12,678 nt of DNA from Acinetobacter piscicola (GTDB lineage: Bacteria > Pseudomonadota > Gammaproteobacteria > Pseudomonadales > Moraxellaceae), in contig NZ_CP048664.1 of assembly GCF_015218165.1 (NCBI RefSeq), positions 1 to 12,678 on the forward strand, in the 5' to 3' direction. The notes below the pieces were generated by a model. That model was not told the DNA's origin. It was given only the letters and a program-made list of their open reading frames with translations, and did no database searches. Below are positions 1 to 5,151 of the stretch, one piece after another. The position numbers and the translations under genes were made by a program. The first letter of the stretch is position 1, and each line of letters begins with the position of its first letter.

Positions 1-741
1 TTTGGCCTGTGGTGAATTAGCGAAGATAATATCGATATTCAGGGTGCTGAGTACGCGCCCAAACTGGGTAATCTTGGTGTCTTTCTTACTGCTTTGATTC
101 ACCCTGAAGACTGAATGTTTATCGCTGTAGAAGGCTAAAGGCTTACCATGCTGCTCAACATACAAACGTGTTGAAATCATATAGTCAAAGGTTGATTCCG
201 ACTCACAGAAGCGTAAATGCTGTAATTTGCCTGTGGCATCATCGATAAATACCAGCAGACAGCATTTAGGGGCTCGACCTTCAAACCAGTCATGGTGTGA
301 GCCATCGATTTGGATCAGTTCACCATAACAGTCCCGGTTATAACGAGGCTGATACGGGCGTTTCAGACGCTTGGCGCGAGGAATCCATAAATCGGCTGCA
401 ATCATCCAGGAACGCAGTGTTTCCACTGAAATATCAAAGCCATGAACGGTGGTGAGCTTTTCATGCGCTAAAGTGGGTCCGAAACCATGCAGTTGATCAG
501 AAACAATATTGAGGCACTTGAGTCTGAGCTCTTCAGGAAGCCTGGAATTGCTGATTTGACCACGACCGGCATGGGCTAATGCAGCTGGGCCTTGAGCTTT
601 GTATTTTTGCAATAAACGTCTGATCTGACGCTCTGAAATATGAAGTAGCTGAGCAGCTTGGGACTGGGTTATGCGTTGATCACAGATTTCCTGCAAGACC
701 GACAATCGTTTAAGTTCTTTATCCGACATAGACACCAACAT
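1..741 (-). pseudogene. IS1202-family DDE transposase, N-terminal 247 codons, truncated by IS insertion
   Basis: The minus-strand reading frame opens at 741 (MLVSMSDKEL; a second in-frame ATG is at 729). It carries an N-terminal helix-turn-helix (about residues 22-45, with SQAAQLLHISERQIRRLL) typical of integrase-type transposases. An rve-like catalytic core follows, with D146 (IQIDGSHHDWF) and D207 (FYSDKHSVF). The frame runs open to the last base, ending SPQAK. The next triplet on the circle is TGA, the first three bases of the inserted IS3-family element, so the interrupted product stops immediately after K247. The missing catalytic Glu lies in the other fragment (VERA, E251 in the rejoined protein). 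As it stands the protein lacks the third acidic residue and should be inactive. Uninterrupted length would be about 445 residues. The choice between the two starts is uncertain, as neither has a strong ribosome-binding site. Confidence 0.85.
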
Positions 742-812
742 ATCAAACCGTCCGCTAAGAAAATTGCGAAAGTGCATATTCTAAAAGCGGACATTTTTAC
801 TTTGGAGAAACC

Positions 813-836
813 GGACATTTCTACTTTGGGCTTACA
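813..836 (-). repeat. Left terminal inverted repeat of the IS1202-family element
   Basis: Read on the minus strand from 836 it begins TGTAAGCCCAAAGTAG and ends ATGTCC. It matches the right end at 10721-10744 with differences only at positions 4, 6 and 7. The core motif recurs internally at 789-805. Ends that begin TGT and carry repeated internal motifs set the boundary of the element used here. Confidence 0.85.
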
Positions 837-841
837 TTGTA
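837..841. repeat. 5-bp target duplication TTGTA (left copy)
   Basis: TTGTA directly outside the left end of the IS1202-family element repeats TTGTA at 10716-10720, outside its right end. It also forms the 5-bp gap between the element and the XerC half of pdif1 that begins at 842. Confidence 0.82.
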
Positions 842-869
842 ACTTCGCATAAGATGTATTATGTTAATT
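842..869 (+). other. pdif1: XerC/XerD recombination site, C|D orientation
   Basis: XerC half ACTTCGCATAA (842-852), 6-bp spacer GATGTA, XerD half TTATGTTAATT (859-869). The halves match the Acinetobacter pdif pattern (ATTTCGCATAA and TTATGTTAATT) at 21 of 22 positions. It is the left border of the ATPase/TOPRIM module and the target beside which the IS1202-family element inserted. Confidence 0.9.
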
Positions 870-905
870 GTAGATGAACTATAAAATATCTATAGAAGTA
901 GCTAT

Positions 906-1433
906 TCACTTAGCCTTAAGATCATCAAATGATTTCTTCATTTCCTTGGTGACACAGTGCTTCAATTCTTCTATTAAATTTCTATTCCACAACTTACTTT
1001 TTTCGAATGAATTAATAGATGTTACACAGCTAGGATTTTTAATAACTTTGCCTTTAAGTTCATTTTTAGTAGTACAGTTGACCCTCTCTAATAATTTATT
1101 AATATTTTTAAATCCACACGCATAAGCCAATTCATCTTCCAAATCTCTATGTTGTTGTAAAACAAAAATTTTATATCCATATTTTGTTAACAACAAAATA
1201 TTTTCTTCAATATTTTTCAAACAATGAGGGAAATTTAAAATTAAATCGGTATCTATAAGAAGATATATTTCAGACATGTTCGGCTTAGGTAAGTTACCAA
1301 AGTATCTTTCAAACTTCCTACTTTCGGTTTGAGCTAAATTAATAGTTTCTTTTTTTCCTTCTATCCCTAAGTGATGTAATAATGCTTTTTCAGTAGGACC
1401 TTCTGCAATAAATACTAGACGCTGTTTCATCAC
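906..1433 (-). CDS. Small TOPRIM-like protein, partner of the upstream ATPase (candidate defence nuclease)
   Basis: This is a 175-residue protein (GTG at 1433; an in-frame ATG one codon later at 1430 is equally good). The N-terminus has a TOPRIM-type glutamate motif, VFIAEGPTEKALL (E11, E15), as in OLD-family nucleases. It is followed by a hydrophobic strand with acidic pair IYLLIDTDLI (D61, D63), the expected DxD. The rest is lysine-rich and shows no membrane segment. It starts about 10 bp after the stop of the ATPase gene on the same strand, so the two are almost certainly co-transcribed. OLD enzymes carry ATPase and TOPRIM in one chain, while PARIS (AriA/AriB) and RloA/RloB-type systems split them. 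Inference: a split ATPase-TOPRIM anti-phage or toxic nuclease system. The protein is short for AriB, and I cannot assign a named subfamily. A non-nuclease TOPRIM fold remains possible. Confidence 0.72.
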   Translation of the reverse strand: MMKQRLVFIAEGPTEKALLHHLGIEGKKETINLAQTESRKFERYFGNLPKPNMSEIYLLIDTDLILNFPHCLKNIEENILLLTKYGYKIFVLQQHRDLEDELAYACGFKNINKLLERVNCTTKNELKGKVIKNPSCVTSINSFEKSKLWNRNLIEELKHCVTKEMKKSFDDLKAK

Positions 1434-1442
1434 AATTACATC

Positions 1443-2693
1443 TCAATCTTCAAATAAAATTTCATCTAATAAATTAGTGTCAGGGATAGTTCCAAGAACA
1501 TCATTTCTAACATAATTTACAATAGATCTATCATTCTTTTTGAAGTGATCCTCAGCTTTTATAAATTCAGAGTTCCCATCTATATCTCGTTTTATAAATA
1601 AATAACTATGAATAGGATAGTTCATCTCTAAAACTTCATAATTATGCGTGGTATAAAACAATTGAGATGTATGACTAATCTTTTGTATTATCAGATTTAG
1701 CATGTTTTTTTCAATTTCACATTGGACATGAGACATATTTTCATCTAGTACATAAGTAAAACTTCTATTTTGAGGAAGATTGATGACTCTTGATAAAAAT
1801 TTAGCTAGTTTAATTGCTTCATATGTACCCTGAGAAAGTAAGTGTCTATCTTCGATGACAGTACCGATAAGACTCATCTGTAAACTCTTGTTATTACAAA
1901 AATTTATAAAGAACCCTTTTGGAGTATCGCTATTTTGCTCAGATGCATATGCAACATTTTTAATTGTTGGGTCGAATGTTTTAAGGCACCTCTCTAAAAT
2001 ATTTTTATCTAAATTTATATCTTTAAAAAACTTATTTTCAATATCGCAAGACAAAAAGTTTTTAGCAGATGCAAAATAATATTCATCAAAATCACGATGG
2101 TTTTTATTGTCTACATTATCGATATTAGTAGAAAAAATAACATTTTGACCAATACTGTTTTCATCAACTGTTTCTAATTTTTTCCTTAAAGAATTAATAC
2201 TATCCTGCTTATTAATAGGAATACATTTGTAAGTATATTTCCAAGAGTGTTCCTTTAACTCTTTTTTAGTTAAATCGAATTCGACATCCAGACTATGCAG
2301 GTGATCATATCGTGTATTAACCTCTGTAATATAGTCTCTAAGTTCTTCTTGAGGCTTACGGGCCAAATCTAAAATATAAATAGGTTTAGCCGCAATAAAT
2401 TCGACACTAAAGGATATTTTTTCCTCATGGCTTCTTAAGCCATCTTCCAGAAAACCAGATATTGATCCTTCAGAAATAAAGTCTTTAATAGCATAAAGAA
2501 TTTTAGTAAAAGATGTTTTACCACTTGCGTTAGCACCAGAAATCAATACTAAACGCTTAACTCGAATATTAGGGAAATTCTCTAAAAACTCATAAGGTAT
2601 TGTATTATTTTTAATTTTTTTAGGATATGTAAGATCCAATTCACAATCTTTAAAACTATACCAATTCTTAAGATGTAACTTTGTAAAAATCAT
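1443..2693 (-). CDS. AAA/ABC-type ATPase of the OLD/RecN-like (AAA_15/AAA_21) class
   Basis: The protein is 416 residues from the ATG at 2693, which opens MIFTKLHLKNWYSFKD, the usual start of this class. It is preceded by GGAAAA about 6 bp upstream. The frame stays open to a TTG at 2723, but that adds an atypical leader. Motifs in order: Walker A GANASGKT (about residues 53-60), ABC-signature-like LLSQGTYEA (about 285-293), Walker B FTYVLDE (about 312-318) and an H-loop histidine in FYTTHNYEV (about 350). The region between Walker A and the signature is about 220 residues with acidic and lysine-rich stretches, consistent with a lid or coiled insertion. Such ATPases act as sensors or scaffolds for a partner nuclease in several phage-defence systems. 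The partner here is the TOPRIM-like gene immediately downstream. Both lie in a pdif-bounded module of low GC. Function is inferred; the ATPase class itself is well supported. Confidence 0.85.
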   Translation of the reverse strand: MIFTKLHLKNWYSFKDCELDLTYPKKIKNNTIPYEFLENFPNIRVKRLVLISGANASGKTSFTKILYAIKDFISEGSISGFLEDGLRSHEEKISFSVEFIAAKPIYILDLARKPQEELRDYITEVNTRYDHLHSLDVEFDLTKKELKEHSWKYTYKCIPINKQDSINSLRKKLETVDENSIGQNVIFSTNIDNVDNKNHRDFDEYYFASAKNFLSCDIENKFFKDINLDKNILERCLKTFDPTIKNVAYASEQNSDTPKGFFINFCNNKSLQMSLIGTVIEDRHLLSQGTYEAIKLAKFLSRVINLPQNRSFTYVLDENMSHVQCEIEKNMLNLIIQKISHTSQLFYTTHNYEVLEMNYPIHSYLFIKRDIDGNSEFIKAEDHFKKNDRSIVNYVRNDVLGTIPDTNLLDEILFED

Positions 2694-2763
2694 AACATTT
2701 TCCAATTTTTGGAAGTAAAGCAAAATAACTACTATACATTAAAATTAAAAATTTAAATATTCC

Positions 2764-3069
2764 TTGCTATACTTAAATGATGTGCTTAGGCAAGTGCATT
2801 CACTGGGCGATGTTCTTTTGATCGGAATAATCATCTTACTAACAGTAGTTGGTTTCTATCTCGCTTCTAGCTTGGGAGAAATCAAATTCATGAAACTTAA
2901 TGAAACTACAGCTTTAGCAAAGGAGATAAATATGATTAAAGACTCAAACACTCTAGTCCATACAAAAAATACTACTTTTAACACTTCTTTTAAGCAGGCA
3001 AGCATGCTTGAAAATATACAAATGTTTATAGTAGGTATGGTTAGCTCCGCATGGGGAGCATTTGCCTAA
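2764..3069 (+). CDS. Short peptide ORF, possible membrane segment; real start uncertain
   Basis: The frame is open for up to 101 codons but its 5' end has only a TTG (2764) and GTGs without a good ribosome-binding site. Upstream residues form a clear hydrophobic segment (about residues 18-36, LLIGIIILLTVVGFYLASS). Two internal ATGs are better placed: 2890 (59 codons, preceded by GGAGA) and 2932 (45 codons, preceded by AAGGAG at 6 bp). The C-terminus is hydrophobic and ends in WGAFA. It diverges from the ATPase gene and ends 28 bp before pdif2. I recognise no family. It could be a truncated membrane-protein remnant, a small toxin-like peptide translated from 2932, or not expressed. No double-glycine leader typical of class II microcins is visible. 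Confidence 0.4.
   Translation: MLYLNDVLRQVHSLGDVLLIGIIILLTVVGFYLASSLGEIKFMKLNETTALAKEINMIKDSNTLVHTKNTTFNTSFKQASMLENIQMFIVGMVSSAWGAFA
2920..2925 (+). promoter_or_regulatory. Strong Shine-Dalgarno AAGGAG before internal ATG 2932
   Basis: AAGGAG lies 6 bp before ATG 2932 and is the best ribosome-binding site in this part of the module. It favours a 45-residue product over the longer open frame that begins at TTG 2764. Confidence 0.5.
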
Positions 3070-3097
3070 GCATTTCAAATTAAAAATTAGATAATTC

Positions 3098-3125
3098 ATT
3101 TAACATAAAACCTCTTATGAGAAAT
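3098..3125 (-). other. pdif2: XerC/XerD site, D|C orientation
   Basis: On the + strand: XerD half ATTTAACATAA (3098-3108), spacer AACCTC, XerC half TTATGAGAAAT (3115-3125). It is inverted relative to pdif1 and closes the ATPase/TOPRIM module. The XerC half has one change from the usual TTATGCGAAAT. Confidence 0.82.
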
Positions 3126-3130
3126 TAGAC

Positions 3131-3167
3131 TATAAGTCCAAAGTCGAAATGTCCAGTTTCTCCAAAG
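3131..3167. mobile_element. Orphan terminus of an IS1202-family element
   Basis: Thirty-three of 37 bases match the left end of the intact element (read inward from 836), starting TATAAGTCCAAAG and including the shared GTTTCTCCAAAG junction between the two terminal motifs. It begins exactly 5 bp (TAGAC) from the XerC half of pdif2, the same distance and orientation as the complete element next to pdif1. Similarity stops at about 3167, and no transposase or opposite end is nearby, so it is a deletion remnant. Confidence 0.75.
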
Positions 3168-3170
3168 ATT

Positions 3171-3575
3171 TCAATGCTCTTTTTTAAGGAAAGGCTGTTC
3201 CTCCTTAAATCTTGGATCTATAAGCTTTTTCCTCTCTTTCTCTTGCTCTTTTTTCAAATTATCAACTATTTTTTTTACTCGATTAAATTCTTTTTCTCTT
3301 TCAGACTTTATTAGCTTTTCTATCCGTTGCTCATTTTCTATTTTATTTAATTCTAAATATTCATCGTTTTTTATTTCCTCCGCTAATAAACCAATATATA
3401 ACGCATTAGCTTTTTCGATTACTCCTTCTGACTTTGCTAGTGCCATTGCCCAAAGACCTGGCCGTTTTTCTCCAGTTGAAAATTCTGTTAATGCTATTTC
3501 ATAAAAAGCTTGTTCATTTTTTTTATTAAGTATAATTTTTTCTTTAATTTTTTTAAAAAAAATCATCAGATTCAT
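3171..3575 (-). CDS. Hypothetical coiled-coil protein, 134 residues
   Basis: I do not recognise a family. From ATG 3575 the protein starts MNLMIFFKKIKEK. A second ATG at 3566 lies 9 bp from the AGGGA motif, whereas 3575 is only 1 bp from AGGG, so the shorter 131-residue form may be the true one. Residues about 20-70 look like a small helical domain with the motif STGEKRPGLWAMALAKSEG, and residues about 70-125 are a highly charged Lys/Glu helix, probably a coiled coil. No signal peptide or membrane segment is visible. The stop codon lies 4 bp from the end of the orphan IS terminus, so the native C-terminus may have been altered by that insertion or deletion. It is the only convincing gene of its pdif module. 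Confidence 0.65.
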   Translation of the reverse strand: MNLMIFFKKIKEKIILNKKNEQAFYEIALTEFSTGEKRPGLWAMALAKSEGVIEKANALYIGLLAEEIKNDEYLELNKIENEQRIEKLIKSEREKEFNRVKKIVDNLKKEQEKERKKLIDPRFKEEQPFLKKEH

Positions 3576-3658
3576 TCCCTATATAATAGTCATTCAATGA
3601 AGTTATGATCTCAATAATTTAACTTCTTTTACAAGCTTATTTTTAAGAAATGGCAATA

Positions 3659-3687
3659 AAAAACCCCGACATCCTGTCGGGGTTTTT
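3659..3687. terminator. Perfect 13-bp hairpin, bidirectional rho-independent terminator
   Basis: Arms AAAAACCCCGACA and TGTCGGGGTTTTT with a TCC loop. The A tract on one side and T tract on the other would let it work in both directions. It lies upstream of the minus-strand coiled-coil gene, so it probably insulates that gene from transcription coming from the right. Confidence 0.8.
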
Positions 3688-4004
3688 CGTATTTGCGTCT
3701 TAGGGTCAACTCCTGTCATCCCTCACGATCCTGGTGTTTTGCTTATTATGATTGTTTTATGCTTTGGAGCATCCTGCTCGCTATGGGTTCATGATAGAAA
3801 ATTAGAGGGAATCTGCCTATTCGCCAATACCTTAAAATGTTGTACGTTGTGGCTTACAAAGCTTAAAAATTATCCTTAGATTTATCCGCACATTTTGTGG
3901 ATATTTTAACCACTATAAGTCTTGATTGAATTCAGAAAAATTTAAAATTGGTTGTTTTTTAACCTATTTTATAGGCAAAAAGTGACAATTCCGTTTAAAA
4001 AAGC

Positions 4005-4030
4005 GCCGACATGTAACGAGGTCGGCTTTT
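4005..4030 (+). terminator. Terminator-like hairpin GCCGAC/GTCGGC followed by T run
   Basis: A 6-bp GC stem with a 10-nt loop is followed by TTTT and, a little further, another T run. It is orientated for transcripts on the + strand, so some transcript may arise between 3690 and 4000. It is preceded by an A run, giving an architecture like the hairpin at 3659. Confidence 0.5.
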
Positions 4031-4093
4031 GGATCGTTTTTTGAGTTTTTAAATTAGGCTAATTGATTGATATTACAGGGTTATTACAAAACG

Positions 4094-4121
4094 ATTTCGC
4101 ATAACGCCCATTATGTTAAAT
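4094..4121 (+). other. pdif3: XerC/XerD site, C|D orientation
   Basis: XerC half ATTTCGCATAA (4094-4104, perfect), spacer CGCCCA, XerD half TTATGTTAAAT (4111-4121). It forms the left border of the smallest module and ends 10 bp before the stop codon of the gene inside it. Confidence 0.88.
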
Positions 4122-4131
4122 GGACATAATT

Positions 4132-4482
4132 TCAGTCATTAAATTCGTCCATACATGATTGAATTTCGTAAATAAAATTGGTTTTAACCTCTTTTTTTTC
4201 ATTAATGTCCAAAATAAATTTCCGCCAGTCTCCTCCTGTATGAGCATTCATAACTTGATGTAATTTTTCACACAAAGGAATTAAATGTTCAAAACTTATT
4301 TCGTTTAAGCTTACTGATGTCATTTCGCTATTTTTTGTGAAATATAAACCAAACTGTGCCCAACCCTCATCAGGATTGAACTTATATTCATAACGATAAG
4401 GGTGTTCCTTCCCATCCAATAATGTGAATATTTCAATGGCTAAGTCATTGAGTAAATTTAATTGATCTTCCAAAATTTGCAC
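4132..4482 (-). CDS. YezG/DUF600-like protein, possible orphan immunity protein
   Basis: The frame begins with GTG at 4482 (116 residues). An AGGTG motif lies 6 bp before an in-frame TTG at 4473, so translation may start three codons later. The pattern is a helical N-terminus (QLNLLNDLAIEIFTLL), then strands around YRYEYKFNPDEGWAQFGLYF, then a helix ending in HTGGDWRKFILDI. It resembles YezG/DUF600 immunity proteins, known from polymorphic toxin loci; this is a pattern-level judgement, not a search result. No toxin partner is adjacent: the gene is alone between two inverted pdif sites, and its stop codon is only 10 bp from pdif3. It could be an orphan immunity gene protecting against toxins of other strains, or an unrelated small protein. 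Confidence 0.6.
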   Translation of the reverse strand: MQILEDQLNLLNDLAIEIFTLLDGKEHPYRYEYKFNPDEGWAQFGLYFTKNSEMTSVSLNEISFEHLIPLCEKLHQVMNAHTGGDWRKFILDINEKKEVKTNFIYEIQSCMDEFND

Positions 4483-4517
4483 CTATCATTAAATTATTTA
4501 TTTTAAATATTTCCTAA

Positions 4518-4545
4518 AATTAACATAATACGCCTTATGCGAAGT
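4518..4545 (-). other. pdif4: XerC/XerD site, D|C orientation
   Basis: On the + strand: XerD half AATTAACATAA (4518-4528), spacer TACGCC, XerC half TTATGCGAAGT (4535-4545). It is inverted relative to pdif3 and starts the backbone segment with mobilisation and replication genes. Confidence 0.9.
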
Positions 4546-4553
4546 GCATAAAG

Positions 4554-4576
4554 AATGGGAGCTAAAAGCTCCCATT
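4554..4576. terminator. Perfect 10-bp hairpin next to pdif4
   Basis: Arms AATGGGAGCT and AGCTCCCATT with an AAA loop, followed by TTTCTAATTTT on the + strand. It can act as a terminator that separates the module C gene from the backbone. Confidence 0.65.
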
Positions 4577-4671
4577 TCTAATTTTACTCATAACTAAAAA
4601 TTTCAATAAAAAATATACGCTCAAATTTAATTTAGACTATAAGAAATCAATACGAAAATAAGGCTAAAGCC

Positions 4672-5151
4672 ATGAATAGTATCGATCCTCACCAAAAAAT
4701 AAATCGAATAAAAGATGAAAGTATTGCCCCACAACAATTAGGCACACTGACTTATCGACTATCTTTGACTCAAAAGTTTGTCACTTGGTACAACACCCAC
4801 TACGAAAGCAACTGGTTTTGCCTAAACTGTGAAAAAGATGATGAAACAGTGATGGATCCAAACACTGTAAAAGATCATTTTGAAAATCAAGTCATCCAAT
4901 GCCAAAGGTGTGACATCAATGACTCACAAGGTGGTTTACCATCAGGAAAAAGACGAGATCGAGAAGCATGGAAATCCGCACAATCCATTGTTTCACATAG
5001 CTTTGATCCTGAAATCATAAAGGCTACTAAAAAAAGATCCTGGGAACGCTTTGAACGGATCCAGTCCGGAGAAACCACAATTGAAGATGAAGAAGCAGTA
5101 CTACTCATGCAGTGGCGTGCCTTAAATAATCTGCTTAAAAGCCAGGACTAA
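4672..5151 (+). CDS. Plasmid hypothetical protein with a CxxC...CxxC zinc-ribbon-like motif
   Basis: The protein is 159 residues. ATG 4672 has AAGG 8 bp upstream. Four cysteines form two knuckles, C50/C53 (FCLNCEK) and C77/C80 (QCQRCD), separated by 23 residues, which suggests one zinc-ribbon. After it comes a basic, tryptophan-containing helical tail (RRDREAWKSAQSI, then KKRSWERFERIQSGE). No enzymatic motif is seen. It converges with the relaxase gene and the two 3' ends overlap by 17 bp. The position next to mobA suggests a backbone gene, perhaps connected with plasmid transfer or control, but this is inference from location only. I do not recognise a named family. Confidence 0.7.
   Translation: MNSIDPHQKINRIKDESIAPQQLGTLTYRLSLTQKFVTWYNTHYESNWFCLNCEKDDETVMDPNTVKDHFENQVIQCQRCDINDSQGGLPSGKRRDREAWKSAQSIVSHSFDPEIIKATKKRSWERFERIQSGETTIEDEEAVLLMQWRALNNLLKSQD

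Larger units (their letters stand above)
1..836 (-). mobile_element. IS1202-family element, transposase-proximal part (interrupted)
   Basis: This is the left part of an IS1202-family (formerly ISNCY) insertion sequence. Its outer end, read on the minus strand, begins TGTAAGCCCAAAG at 836. It matches the right end at 10721 (TGTTATTCCAAAG) in 21 of 24 positions over 813-836 versus 10721-10744. A subterminal copy of the CCAAAG...ATGTCC motif lies at 789-805. The element is cut at position 3|1 by an IS3-family element. Read as a circle, it continues at 11369 and would be about 1,482 bp without the inserted IS. The 5 bp outside each outer end are TTGTA (837-841 and 10716-10720), a clean target duplication. 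The outer end is 5 bp from the XerC half of pdif1. Confidence 0.88.
3576..4093. other. About 520-bp gene-poor stretch with two terminator-like hairpins
   Basis: No convincing gene is present. The longest ATG frame I can read is 43 codons (3748-3879, +), without a ribosome-binding site. The stretch begins with an AT-rich leader of the coiled-coil ORF. It contains a perfect GC-rich hairpin (3659-3687), a short CCTAT/ATAGG repeat near 3963-3975 and a second GC hairpin (4005-4026). The segment between the hairpins is a candidate place for a small RNA. Confidence 0.5.

Noticed and set aside
874..1125. 83-codon + strand frame antisense to the TOPRIM-like gene.
   Set aside because: It is the complement of a gene with clear motifs and shows only the hydrophobic bias expected of an antisense frame.
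3748..3879. 43-codon + strand frame starting MIVLCFGASCSLW, cysteine-rich and superficially like a small membrane toxin.
   Set aside because: No ribosome-binding site at a suitable distance, no match to the Hok pattern that I can defend, and it lies in a gene-poor stretch where such a frame is expected by chance.
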